Below are positions 45,752 through 59,400 of a stretch of 60,000 nt of DNA, piece after piece (within the stretch, counting starts at the first letter, position 1; each line of letters opens with the position of its first letter). The notes below the pieces were generated by a model. The model was not told the origin of the DNA, searched no databases, and saw only the letters and a list, made by a program, of their open reading frames with translations. The position numbers and the translations under genes are program-made. Source of the DNA: Cryptomeria japonica (Eukaryota > Streptophyta > Pinopsida > Cupressales > Cupressaceae); the NCBI RefSeq assembly GCF_030272615.1, contig NC_081410.1, forward strand, positions 124,497,140-124,557,139. Direction: 5' to 3'.

Positions 45752-48700
45752 TTTGGTATCAGAGCCCATGTTGCAAACATTGGGATCTCTGGTGTCGCAT
45801 GTGCCCTCTATTTGGTGTGAGGTGTATCGACCTTATGTGTATGCTTGTCCTCCTTTTGCATGTGAGTGATTGAGCAGACCTTAGCTAGTGTGTAATGTGT
45901 GTGTGTTCATACCTTGTTGTCGCCTTCTTGATGTTGGTGTTTGAGTGCTTATTTGTGCATTGTTTGATTATTGATGTCTTGGTCTACGATTACTCTTATT
46001 CTGAAAGAGAGTCGTATGTACCTCCCTTATTGAGTGTTGTACTCTTTAGACTAATCCATTTGGGTTGGTCCGTGCTTGTCTTGAATCTGAAAGTGCGAAT
46101 TGTGTTTGTTTAAGATTATGATCTAGCTTAGTGTTGTTCGCTTGAAGGACTAGTATGGCAATTATTGAATGCTTATTTTGTAGAAAATTAAATGATCGTC
46201 ACCATTCCTCTCTCTTTCTTTCTGGAAATTAAAATGATTAAGATATGTGTAATTATCTTTGATTTGAGTTTCTTGTTTTCAAGAGAAAAGGGTGTGACTT
46301 CTTGAACCCTTGAGTGAGCCTTATGTCGCTTATGTTATTAGATCATTAAAGGGCTATGGGTTTAAAAATTTTATATTGGTTATGGGAGAAAACTGTATGT
46401 TTATGTTTAAAGAATTCTCCATGTGTAGGTTGTAGGAGTAGCATGATTAAATTCTATCTTGGTAAGGTGCATTGCTATGCGAATAGTGGAATTATGCGAA
46501 ACTGCTTGGTTTGTAGAAGTGTTAAAAAAAAGAGCATGTTATTGTAGCTTCGAGAGTATATTAATGTGTTTTCCGAAAGATTGTTTTATGTGTTTCATTA
46601 AACCAGTTTGATTGAAGATTTATTTTAGCAAATGCTCCATTGAACTTGCTGTTGGGTATATGTAATTACCTTAATGTGTTTAGAAAGTGCGAATGGAAAA
46701 GCTTGTTTGATGTGCATGCATTAATATGTTCTATTTGGTTAATAGCTCTTTGCTTGCCTTTGATCGTAATGTGATCTTCCCTAATAGGTTGCAAAATTAT
46801 GACATGTGTCTATATTGTATTATTTAAGTGAGTGTTCTTAAGAGGTCTTGCATTATCGAAAAGATTGCTTCTCTTGATCTCTGTTTTGGTTGGAAAACTA
46901 GAACCTCCTATTGCAACCATAATTATTGAAAATGTTTTTGTTAGGCTGATTGTCATCCTTCTAACGGTAGCGAAATGAAAACCGTGTAATTGAAATGATA
47001 GGCTTATAGTGAAAAATTTAATATTATAGCGTGATCTTGATTGATCTTGTGTCTTTGTAGGAAATAGTTTGGCTATCAAACTCTCTTTCCCTTCTCTTTG
47101 CCTAATCATAAGATTTTTTTTTTTAGAAATGGTATTGAAGAATGCATTGATTTAAATAGAATGCTTATAAAACATGTGAAATTGTACTATTGCATTTTGG
47201 GCTTCATAGTGATAGATGAAAGTCTTAAGCCTTAGAAATGAATTTGAATAGTTAGTAATGTGAGTTCGGATGCTTAGTGAAATGTGATAAAGATATAGGA
47301 ATGATGTTATTTCCTTATGTAATTGTGAATTGTTAATAATTTCAGTACTTGAATCTAGAGTAAACTTGATTCAGTTATTTATATAGAAAGCATAATTGAA
47401 TCTCCCTTGTATAGATGTTAGCGTACTGAAAAGTATTCCCCGTAAATGTGACTAAACCAGTACCGATGTATTTGTGTGTATTGTAAGAAACCAGTGCTTA
47501 TCTTATGTGCCCATGGATTGGTGAAGTAATCAACCATGGAGGATATGTTGCTTATGAGTATGGGAAACCATACTGTTTATGTGCTGTTGCTTATTTGTTT
47601 CCCTGCTGAGTACCAAACCTCGGGTTGTGGGTAACTCGGTATGTTAAGGGGTAGTATTCGTAGTAACCATTCCTTGAATAGTATGGATTGGCGTACGAGT
47701 AATGTTGGCGCGAAGCGACTTTAGCTTCTCTACCTCGAGGAATGATATAGTTGTACTACTAAACTATATCAAGGTGTACTCAATACTTTCCCTTTGATGA
47801 ATCTATTTATAGGTTTATGTGTGCTAGCCTTATTCCTATCCTTTATTTTGAGCATATAGATGGCAGTTTTTGAGCATATTGTTGGATTCTATTGGAGCAT
47901 CAGTTGCCTTGTCTTCATGAGAGGCGTGTTATTGTTCTTACATAAGTGCCAACTGACTAGTGTTGGTAGACTTGTGGGTAGACCTTAGCCATGTATACCT
48001 CTGGCTTACGGCGAGTATCCTGAGAGGAACATCGCTATGCGGAGTGTGACCAACGCGTGCCTTATCCGCGGGGTACACTGCCATGCGGGATATGTCCATT
48101 GCGTGCTTTGTCCGCTTGGAGTATTGCCATGCCGTGCTGAGACATGATGCGGGATGTAGTAGACATTTCCATGCGGCCTACCGCTAGGCATTGGGTAGAG
48201 CCATGCCACGTGACGACGTGATGCGGAGTGATGTCGAGGTGCACACTGCCATGCCATGCGGATGTGTGACTTGGCCACACCACATGATGAGCTACTAGGA
48301 TAGCTAGACGATTCTTCCTTCCTTCCTCGTTGGTGGCTAGCTATTAGTCACGCAGTGATGTTATGTGCAGTTGTGCTATTTTTTATATTTCTTTGCGGAT
48401 CAACAGTTTATTTTACTTTGATTTTGAAGGTTTGGCCACGATCTTGTGATCTTTTGCACTTTTGATTTGGTGTTGAGATTCCGGATTATTTTCTTGTTTT
48501 ACTGTTGGAATTGAGGATTTATTATCTTTATTCATCTGTACTTTGGTGGCTAAACTGGTTTATCATTATTGTTTTCGGATGCTGGTCTTGTGTTGCAATG
48601 TGAATTCCTCTCCAAGAACGTAGGAGACGGGCTTGGATGAGTGTATACGAGGAAGTAGATGCAGGGAACCTTGAGGATGGGGGTATGTGAGGCTATGTTG

Positions 48701-49541
48701 CAGCTATTATCCACTACCTACCTTGTGTGGTGACTATCTCTTGGAGGCTAAACACCTTACACAACAAGGGATATTCACAAAGGTCTTGTATGGAAGGTAG
48801 CACTGCTATGGTGTGCCTAGCACCATCAAGCCTTTGAGTGAGATATTGGATTATTATGATCATATTGTTGTTCTGAGATCAGGCATAGAGATGCTGATCG
48901 TGCATGTTATCCTTGACCGAGCATTAGACATGCTCACATGTGGCCTTTTCTGTTATGCATTCCAGTTATGTGGATGGTTATTATTTGTATCATGGAGTAA
49001 ATTGTATTAACTTGTCACTATGTTATGGGACATAGTCTTTGGAAAGGTTTTCTTATGCCTGGCAAGTGTAAACAATTGAGTTATTTTGTTGCTCTTATTT
49101 CATGAAAGTTAATTTGGTGGTAGAAATTGATATTTTGAGCTAGTTCTATGTTATTAAATTTTATGATAAAGATGGATTGGTAAAGGAAATTGATCATTAT
49201 GGCATGTTTTCTTGTCATGTTTGATAGATGATTATGGTAATTGTTGTTTACCTCTTTGTAATGCTTTAATTTGGTGAAATGAAAGGAAGAAATTTCTTGT
49301 TTCTCTGCTATGATTGTGGATAATTCCTAGAATATTTTAAGGAATGTATGGTTTTAGATGTATCTTGCCAATGGATTATGGCGTTTGTAAAGAATTTTGC
49401 AGTAATATTTCATTCATTTATGGAAAGATTTCTATGTGCAATTTGATCTTTGTTGAATGAGTTTCAGGGCTGATGCGTACGACAGGTTCTCCATCTAGCC
49501 TTACGACTTCCAGGAGTAAGTCGGAACCTAGGGGGGGAGAA
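45752..49541 (+). other. Interior of the LARD-like element
   Basis: PBS TGGTATCAGAGC at 45,754-45,765 and polypurine tract AGGGGGGGAGA at 49,529-49,539 define the ends. Open frames do not exceed 99 aa and show no domain. The content is AT-rich spacer plus a GC-richer degenerate repeat at 48,000-48,290. Conserved non-coding RNA signals for packaging would be expected here but cannot be seen by eye. Confidence 0.85.
48000..48290 (+). repeat. Degenerate GC-rich repeat in the LARD-like interior
   Basis: Recurring words GCCATGCGGGAT, TGATGCGG and CGCTATGCGGAGTG at irregular spacing of about 40-60 bp. Clearly richer in CpG than the rest of the interior. Confidence 0.6.
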
Positions 49542-52500
49542 TGTAGTACCCCTACCCTAGTCTATTTCTAACCTTGGTTTAATCTTGATAGGTTTATCTT
49601 AATATGATGTTATAGTCAGATGTTGATTTAACGCATAGCTATTGATGTGGTTTTCTCACTAGTTATATGCGAGTTATTCAGTGTTCCTATTTCGTGGTAT
49701 CAATATCGAGCTAACGCTTTCATTAGATTTTATATATGTATGCATGTATGATCTTTGGTTGCAGGAAATTTCAGGTACAACGCCGCATGAGTGCGAGGTT
49801 CGTCTTCACCTGGATGTACAGGTTTGAGTGTACCTTTTTAATCCTTAGAGTTGGATTAGGTGGTCGTAAGACCCTAGTTGACCTTCGTCGTGCTCAAGTG
49901 AGCATCGCCAGTCGTCGTCGGTAATCCCTTTTTGTTTGGGGTTTGCGAGTCGTCTGTTTGGTTGACCTTCTCGTTTTGCATGCTTGGTGTGTTTGGTTAA
50001 ATTGATTAATTAGTCCTTAGTAATTTCTTGATTAAATATGTATTTATGCATTAGAGATTAATGGACTAGATTAATCAGAATTTCGTTATGCGATTTTCGT
50101 TGTTTTGGATTGCTCATTTTAAATTGGAAGTAAATCTGATTAAATGTCTGTTTTCGAATATTTAATGCATTTATATATGCTGTTGAAAAAGAAATTTTTG
50201 TATTTTATCGCAATAGACGTAATTGCATTCTGTTGGATTATTAAATTAGAAAGGTTAAATTTGATTAGATGAGAAAATCGATTTTGGAATTGATAAAGCA
50301 AGTCAATTTGTTGTTATAATTAGAAAAGGAATTATTTGGTGAATTATTTGTAAATAAAAGTTTTAATTCCAAAAATGGAATTTTTGGGTCAACTCTTCCA
50401 TATAACCCAAATTTGGGGAAAAATGGAGAGAGGGACATTTTTGGAGGAATTTTGGTTGGGAAAGATTTTGGAGATGAAATTGGAGGATTTTGGATGGAGA
50501 AGGAAGGATTTGGGAGCTGGAGATCTTGCCAGGAACGCGAGATCAGGTAGGATTTATCTCTCAATTTTAGTTTTTTGTTTGAAATGGAAATGTGATATCA
50601 ATCTCAGATTGTTAAAACCGAATTTGTATTGAATCAGAATTCTTTATCAAACCTGGTAGTGGGCGTTTTGTTTTATAAAGCTCGAACTGTGTTTTGAAAA
50701 TAAGGAAAATATATTTGTTTCGCCCCTGTGCATTGTTCTTTTTTTTATGAAATCGAGCTGGGCGAAAATGTCATAAAACCTGAACTAGGCGTTTGTGTTT
50801 GTTTCCGAACCGTGTGCTCAAATTAAATTTAATACGTTTTTTTTTGGACTGTGCGTGTTTTTTTAATGCTTAGCGAGCCGAGGGTTTGGGGTGGAGGGCA
50901 GGGAGCGGAGCTCCACCCGCTCCTCCCCCCTCCCTCGCACGTCCCCCCTGCTTTCCCCGCTCGTTTCCTCTGTGTTTCCCCCTCGCTGGTGCTAAGGGCT
51001 ATGCCCGCGGCACACTGCAGTGGCCGCTGGGCGCAAAGGACCTGCGGGCACCGCAGCGGCGCCACCCGCATGGGCTCCCCTATGTTTCGGTGTGGACTGC
51101 GGCTAGGGTTAGGGCACGGCCCTCCCAGCTCGCCTCCACTTTTTAATGCGTTTTTTTTTGTAAAATCAAAGTTTTTAACATGTTTTTTTAATGTATTTTT
51201 TTTCATTCAAAAAAAAAATGGCATATGATAATTGTGAATATTATTTTAGTGTTAAGATTTAATTAGTTTCTTATTTAGGATTAGGGTGGCAATATTATCA
51301 TAAATGTTGATTTGGTATTGAATAATTTTGTAACGGAGTTTATAGGTTTAATCATTATTCAATCTCATTTCATGACTTATGCTCCCTTCCTGATTAAGTT
51401 CTAAAACTGTTAACTTGGCAACTAAATATCATTGAATATATCCTGATCGATCTTGGATTAATGAATCTAGATCTTGATCGTTGAAATACGATGTAATTAC
51501 TGCTTGATGATGTTAAATTTTATCGTAGAACATATCATTTGAGTAATTGTAAAGTAGTGAAATATTTATCGTTGGGCATTGGAAATTTAACGATATGCAT
51601 TGGGAATGACTATCTCCATTTAGATTCTCTTTCTACATTTTTATTTCCGTAATCCGTATTATGTAACTGAATTTGAAATTAGGAATCTATAGAGATTGAT
51701 CTTAGACCAGTATGTTAATGACGTTTTGGATTGGAGATTAAATATCTTATTTTAGTCGATTAATGGTTGTCTGAATTTTATTAATATGAATTTGGTTTAA
51801 AAACTCATTATGGCTTAATTTGCCTGTTCTATGCTTTGAACCTTAGGAGTTAGAAAACCAAGAGCAACTTATCCCTTGATGAGGTAGATAACTGTAACCT
51901 ATTTTTAGATCATGTAGAAAACTTGATCGATTTTAATGTTTAAATCAATTTGAGGAATATTGTCTTTTCGGATTATTGCCTTGCGAGTTTAATTTCTATA
52001 TTCGCCCTTAATTATGAAATGGCATGTTTTGCTTTGTCTAGTAGGACCCTGTCGTATCAAATGATTTGGTGTACCTGTTTCAGTCCTCGATTCCGAGTGA
52101 CTGCTGTATTGTGGTAGTGTCGTTTTGATCATATCCTCCTTGTGTGTGAGTCGAATGATGATTGTGGTTGACCGTTGTTGGTCGGGTCTCTAGTTAGAGT
52201 ACCATCAGTAAGTGATTACTTTTGAGTCATGTATGACCTGATGATTGTGTATCTCTTCTTGAACTCCGTTTGTCAGACCATGTGTATTCCTTGGTTTTGA
52301 GTTCGTCCGAGTATAGTCTAGTGTCGTATGGGAAAGTGGCTTTCGATTGGGGGCCGCGCCCAAAGTGGCTGCTGGGTAACCCGTCGAAAGTGAGTCTAAT
52401 AAGTGATAACCTAAGTAGATTAGAATGTAATCTCTAAACAAGATAAATGTGCCTCACACATGAGACGAGTGCTATCATAGATTCGACATGCTGTGAGAAA

Positions 52501-53731
52501 GCCTGAAATGGCAAACCATCTTCCTTGTCTTCACGAGAGGATGTGTGGGTCCACATGAGGCTTGGATGGGCCGGAAGCTCGGATTAGGTTGCCAGGGTGA
52601 CCCAGTGTATGGGACCGGAGCCTATGAAGACTTGCCATGGTAACCATACCATGTTGTGTGATGACACTTGTCCCTACGTTCGCTAGTGTGTTGTCGTTTT
52701 GTCCTGTTAGGAGTACCTTTGTGAGTCGTCCTTTGTCTCTGCCCTTGAGAGTCTTGGTTTCATGTTAGACCTTGGGTGGTGATGGCTCAGTTTTATGGAT
52801 GCTCTCATGGACCTCTTGTTTTAGCTTTGATTATGTTCAACTGGATCCTGTTCTTTTCAAGGATCGTTTATGTATTAATTGACTGGTGCGGTCGTTGTAT
52901 ATTGTTTATGTTTTGCCTTGATGGCTGGATTGTATGGTGTAACCTCTTGTATTCTTAACTTTATTATTTATCAGAGGGGTCTTGCAGTTGAGCAGACCCG
53001 GAGATGTAGCCCTTTAGGGGTGAACTCCGAGATCATTATGGTGTTATGTGATGTATTCTCTTATGTTCCTTTATTCAGCTTTATCATGTATGATTAGCTT
53101 ATGTTAGAATGGTTAAGTGGATAATTGGAATTAACTATAAATGCTTATATTCAGTTCCTTCTTGAATGCCATGTTGATCGAATTGCGTAAGTGGTTTAGA
53201 TGAGATTTATCGTAGATGCTAGTATGCAATCGTCTTTTGAAATGCAATAAATTGGAGTATGAATGAATGTAACTTAGAGTAGTGGATTTTATTCAGTTGT
53301 TGTTAAGGAATTTAAATATGCTTGGAAAGATCTCATATGTTTATGATGAAATTCTAGTATGTTAGAATATTAGTTGTATGGCTTGTTAATTTAAATGAAA
53401 AGGTGGAATGGAAATTATGAATGGATCTTAATGGATGAATCCTTGCTTGTGATTTATATTTCCATCTTCTGAAAGAAATTATCCTGATTATGAATTATCT
53501 TGTTATTAAGATATTCAGTTTATTGGTCATTGTGTGAGTTAAGTGAATTGTGAAATTTAAGTAATCTCGTTGGGAAACTCTTTAGGTGTTAGTTGAAGTC
53601 TTCCGCTATGTAATCTGAATCTTTGGTATCTTGTTGCATCTTATGTGTTGTAACTTTAAAAAAAATAAATTTTGCACTCTATTCTTGTGTTATGGCTTAA
53701 TCCCTTCGGGGTTTCCTGGCGGGGCATTACA
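49542..53731 (+). repeat. 3' LTR of the LARD-like element
   Basis: 4,190 bp, TGTAGTACCCC...GGGGCATTACA, nearly identical to 41,543-45,751 apart from about 20 bp missing in the GC-rich pocket. Confidence 0.95.
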
Positions 53732-53736
53732 GAATC

Positions 53737-54234
53737 CACTAGCTACCCTTATGATCCTTCCTTGCAACTTGAGAGAAATCCTTCCAACCACAACTTAAAA
53801 TTCCTGCAACAAAAATAAGACTACCAAAAGATCTACTTCCAAGACTTGGAAAATTTTCTTCATAACATGATCAACTCCCTTCTTTGAAACTTGATATAAT
53901 TTCATAAGAAAATTCCCTCCATTCCACTATCTAGAAAATTTAATTAAAAAGGAGATTCTTTCCCAATTTTGAACTTCATGCAAATTGATTAAAATTAGTG
54001 GGGGAGTTACATGCAAGGTGGTGGAGAATCCTCTAGAAGCTTTTTATTCTTCCTACAACATGTGCCATAATTGGATGTGGAAAATAGATAAATAAAAATA
54101 ATGTATATTTTCCATGTGTGTGTGTATTATTATTTTATCCTTTTATAGTATTCATTTAATCATTTAAATAGCTTATCCAAAAATATAATAGAGTTGTATT
54201 TTAAATCCAAAAGTGATAAAGGAGGGTTGTGACA
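53737..54234 (-). repeat. E1 5' LTR, segment 2
   Basis: Continues the E1 LTR after the nested element (matches 36,192-36,689) and ends GGGTTGTGACA. The E1 target copy AAACC follows. Confidence 0.9.
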
Positions 54235-54239
54235 AAACC

Positions 54240-55049
54240 CATTACAAAGAAAACCTATGCATGCAAGTAAGAAATAAAATAGATCTTTTTCCTACAATAT
54301 CTACCATACAAATACATCATGAAAGAAGACAGACAAGTGTACAAAAATGGAACCCGGATTGAACTAGAACTTGTTGTAGAACCATCTCCAAATCTCCCCC
54401 TAATCTTCTTCAATCCTTCCTTGTAGCTTGGTGAGTATTCTTCAAGAACAAACTTAAAAAATTCTACATTGAAATGTGGCTACAAAATCCTACTACTACT
54501 AACAAGCATCTACCAGAACTTGAGAAAGTACTTCTTCACCCAAAAAAAAACAATCAACTCCCTCCTTTTCAAAAATCTTGTATTCAATATATAAAAAAAA
54601 TGAGAGTCATTTCCCACTACGAGAGAATTAAATGATTCACATATTCTCTTCTTTTTTTTCCCAAAATAATTCCATGCAAAAGTGGGGGTTACATGCATAT
54701 TAAATTTGAATTTGAAATTCTTTCATGCGAGACATATTCCTTACAACTTGTCATAGTGCCAGTTACTTTTGACCATGCATTTTGAATTCAAAATTCACTT
54801 CTAGAATCTTCTTATTTCTCCTACACCATGTGCTCAATTAGAATATTGGGAAAAAAAATAAAAAAATAATTTACAAGTAAATTATGACCTCACGTGTGAG
54901 TCAGCACTATTTGTTCTTCTCCCTTTAAAATATTTCAACCATATTAAATTTATAATTTCTAACTAATGTTATTCTTAAAGTTAATAATAATAATGAATGT
55001 AGTAATAATAATAATAAGCATAACAAGGTCTAAAAAGAGGGTTATGACA
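54240..55049 (-). repeat. E2 3' LTR, segment 3
   Basis: Runs from the E1 target site to GGGTTATGACA, directly before the polypurine tract (minus strand GGAGGGAAGGA, 55,050-55,060). Its partner in the 5' LTR lies beyond the window. Confidence 0.75.
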
Positions 55050-56415
55050 TCCTTCCCTCCTTAAATTGTGCATCGTCCCGATGCACTTATTTAATATATC
55101 CATAAAAGAGTTTGCTAATTCATAATTTTTATAACCAAAGTGAAAACATCTGCTGCATCATAATTGAGTCTTCCCATGTAGTATTCCTTTTATCATATTG
55201 ATTCCATTATACTTGAGTAGAACAATCTCTTTGTTGCACAATTGGTATTGGTGCTTCTCCAATACTCTGAATGGCTCTATCATTATTCCCCCTGATTCCT
55301 ATGAGGATCTTTCCTTACTTCATCAAACCTTAGTGGATAAGTTATCCTATTCTAATTGCCCCTATTAGTATTGTATCCATCCCTTTGATTTTGATTATGA
55401 TGTGGCTTCTTTCAGATAAATTATTCTATTGATCCTCACAGTTGAAGTTTGCATTTGCCTTGAATCATGCTTCGCCTTAAATGAAAGATTCATGTTAAAA
55501 ATTTATCTCGTTATTGTTCTAGCTTGAATCTTCCATTAGTGTTCTTTCAAGTACTTCCTTCATGCCTATGAGTCTATGCACATCAACTTCTGCCCAAGTT
55601 GGTATTGAGCCCCAAAAATGAACTTTTTGATTTGACCCTTCTCATCTTTTGACACATGGGTACACAATTTAACAATTTGGCAAGCTTATTTCAATATTGT
55701 TGTACTGTCAAAGCCCCTTGTCGAAGATTATAGAATTATGTTACATATATTATTGAAGAATAATTATGACAACCTCCTCTTATGAAAATAGTGAATTAAT
55801 TGATCTCATGTGATTATATCCTTGTTATACCCATTAGTCCACTAACAAGATGCCTCTCTAGTGAGTTGATAGGAAACCCCATAATGTCTTAATTATTTCA
55901 CTAAAGTCCTTTAGTTCAATGTATTTTCCCTTTCCATTCAACCAATCCTCAGCTCCTTCACCTATTTCTTCCCTTCAAACTTAGGTTGGTTAATTTCCTT
56001 GAAATCCTTAGATGGCTCCAATCCCTCTTTTTTTAAATCATTGCCAAGTTCTCATTTTCAATCCTTCTTCTATTTATTTGATGTCATTTTGCCTTTCTCT
56101 ATGGTCTTGCATTGATTGTTCCATGGAGTTGATCTCATCCCTTTAATTAGTTAATATGTTGATTATAGTTTTGACTTCTTGTTTCATTTTTCCTTTAGTG
56201 TAGTTGAATCCGACTCCTTGAAGTGGTGGTATGCTTTCCTCTTCCACTTTCTTACCTTCTAGGTCTTCTTGAAATTTGAATTTCTTATTTAGTTCTTGAT
56301 TTAATACATAGCGATTTACCTCTATGACCTCCAACTACTTCCAAGATACTCTTCAAGATTCTATAAGTTGAAGTGAGCTCAAGGCCTAGACTTGAACCTT
56401 CGCTCTGATACCACA
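55050..56415 (-). pseudogene. E2 interior: gag and chromodomain remnants only
   Basis: Next to the PPT, 55,140-55,290 (minus) matches the chromodomain region of E1 (compare GGCTCTATCATTATTCC and CTTCCCATGT in both). At the other end a gag-like start lies at 56,334 (63-aa frame, EVIEVNRYVLNQELNKKF), and a decayed gag core reads GEGAEDWLNGKGKYIELKDF and SEIIKTLWGF near 55,850-55,960, the AEDWL/W pattern of Retrotrans_gag. Protease, RT, RNase H and integrase are gone. The PBS complement GCTCTGATACCA is at 56,402-56,413. Several stops and frameshifts interrupt what remains. Confidence 0.7.
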
Positions 56416-59400
56416 TGCAATAACCCACTTAACTTAATCCAAAAATTCAACTGATTTTTTTTTTTTGTTTACTATATAAAAATATTGATTTCTTATTCTT
56501 ACTTATTCTTATTTATTTTTGATTCAATCACATACTTAGGTATAACTATCCAAACGAGATAGGAATCTATAATAACCCACTTAACTTAATCCAAAAACTC
56601 AACTAATTTTTTTTTTTATATATATATAAATATTGATTTCTTATTATTACTTATTCTTATTTATTTTTTATTCGATCACATACTCAGGTACATCTATCCA
56701 GATGAGATAGGCATCCATCCAACTGGGATGGGCATTAACCATACGGGTTAGGCATCTATCCATACGGGTTAGGCATCTAACCATACGGGTTAGGCATCTG
56801 TCCATACGAGATAGGAGGTTTCATCTATCCAATTTGGGATAGGCATCTACCCAAACGGGGTAGGCATCTATTCATAAGAATAGGATATGCTCTGGCCAGA
56901 GACTTTAGACTCATCGGGACCATTCAAGTCCTGAGCCACTCTCTAAAGACTACACTCCCCTACTAGGAGTGCACCGAGGTCGCCGTCCTTAGGAGTATTA
57001 AAATAATTACATAAACAAGCTTGAGTTCCACCTCAGAATTCAGCCTAAAGCCTCAGGAAGTCAAGCAAATCCATACGAGATTCCTTCTGAGTATGCATTG
57101 AATTAATTTTAACCTTTCAATTAGTATTTGCACCATTTTATTAAAAGACCAAGGAACTTCAAGAACCAACTAATCACCCAAACCCAAATCCTAATCCCCA
57201 TCCTCGAATGCCTGAGTACAAGGGACAACTCCGTCCCTAGACTGCCTACATACCCGTTTCGGCACGAGATCAAGGCGTAAAGTATGTAGTTCTGGTTTCT
57301 AACTATGGTTTAATGTAAACTATTTGGTGGCCACACAACCCTTTCTAGGGTCAATGTCCCAGACAGTTTCTTTGTGGTTGCTACCCATGATGGTAGCTCT
57401 ATAGAAAAAGGCTTAAGGTGGCCTTCTACTTGTGTCCTAAAACAACTAAGTCCTATTTTCTATTAAATACATCACCCTTAATCCGTTATCATCCGTTGAA
57501 TTGTATCAAGATAAAATAAATTTCCAAGATATTCACACACATCCAAACCCTACTGGGGTTATCTAAAGTTCAACTGATCGGATGTAAATTCATTTAAAAA
57601 TTAATCCTTTAGATTATCAATCCAAGGGGGATTACCCACCCCTTGGATTTTAACTTCCAAATGACCCTTATTTCTCCTCCGTGATTTAGAGGGACGATGC
57701 CATAGATGCCGTTATTGCAGCTTTATTAGGCGTTAAGTGCAGTAGTTCAACACGACAGCATTACTCGTAAGTGTGACCCAGAGGCACCATAGATACCGAA
57801 CGCCGCTAATTTTTGGTTTCAACTCCTCTTGTTAGTTATCTAACTAGGAATTTAACTTTGAATTCATGAATCTTAAATGAAGCACTATACCAATACAATT
57901 ATGAAAAGAACTATTATATACAAGGAATTATCACTTGAGTTTAAAAACTATTGAATGAATTTTACGTAATTGAAAGGAACATAAACAAATCGACTACTTG
58001 GAATAGTATTTTCTCCTAAGGAAAGTTAAAAATTCAAAAACTTGAACTAAATACATGAAATTACTAATTGCTTGGAAACCATGATACTTCCAAAGATAAC
58101 TTATGAAAATTATTTGAATTACTTGCAAGATATACTTGTTTTGGGACAAACCATTACACAATAAGTATGAATCCTAGTACTGATTTGCTTGAAATAAAAT
58201 TAAATGATTGAATAGCAAGAATTTGGAAATGACTTTTAACACCTACTTGTTTGAAGTGGGAAGTACTTAATAATGATCCCCAACTAATTCTTCCATATGA
58301 AGTAATACAAATTTTATCTACAAATGATAACACTACTTTAAATGTGAATCCTAATACTTGAAAGGTACTAAATTGCTTGAAATAGAATTAAATTATCAAA
58401 TAATTATACTTTGGAAATGAATTTAATACTCACTTGTTGAAGGGAAAATGAAACAACTATTCAACAATAAGCTTCAAACTAACCACATTATTCTTAGTCA
58501 CTAATGTTTGAAAAAGAGATTAGACGAGTATAAACACTTGCTAGTTAACCAAGTAAATAATACTAAGTCTCCTAATAAACAATTCTAATCAATAAACTTC
58601 TAGTTGCTTTTGAACTAATACCTTTGCAAGATTATAAAGTGATAACTAATTACTCCTTCCACTTGAAGTAACATTAATTTTATTGTTGGATACATTCTAC
58701 AAATAATAACTTTATCAATTTCAAATACTTCGATGGGAGCTAATGTTTGCTCCTTAAATTACCCTCAATTAGAATTGTTATTTAATTTTCTAAGTGATCA
58801 CAGAATAGGTTTCTTGAAACTCATTTGCTAGAACAATTTTGGTTTTGAATAAACTCTCTTTGCATCCTAATTAATACTATTACCATATGTGTATTTAACT
58901 ATGCAAATTACCTCTAATTTTTATGTTAATTAAATTTATCCTTACTAATTACTTTAATTATTAAGTGTAACTTTTCCTTTTTACTAGTCTTATGTTTCTT
59001 TTAGTTAGAAGGTAAATGATTTTAACTATTAAAAGAAGTGACTATTCTCAATACCTTATATACTCATATCTTGGAATCTAATAAAGAAACAAATCAAATA
59101 ATCAATCTTTCGAATTGAGGCAAAACTTTGTTTAACATTAACTCATATTGCTGAAATACCTAAAAGGGTTACTATGAATCTAAACACATCTACTTGTTAG
59201 GTAAATTCCTTTAACATTTGATACTTGTACAAATTGAAATATACAAAAGTTAGTTTTGAAATCCAATAATTAAAGAACTTAAATATTTGAAATGTATTGA
59301 ATGTCTTGAGGGAACCCACTTACTATTAGGATTTATTTATTTGATGAAAAGATCCAAAACTATGAAATAAGTGTATCATTAGTGCAATAACATTTTCCCT

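Larger units (their letters stand above)
41543..53731 (+). mobile_element. Non-coding LTR element with 4.2-kb LTRs (LARD-like)
   Basis: 12,189 bp inside the E1 5' LTR, flanked by exact GAATC duplications (41,538-41,542 and 53,732-53,736). The uninterrupted sequence TTGAATCCACTAGCTACCC is present in the other E1 LTR at about 36,187. LTRs 41,543-45,751 and 49,542-53,731 start TGTAGTACCCCTACC and end GGGGCATTACA. PBS and PPT are present. The 3.79-kb interior has no gag, protease, RT or integrase similarity in any frame I could read. It must have moved with enzymes from another element. The LTRs look about 99% identical, so this is the youngest layer. Confidence 0.93.
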
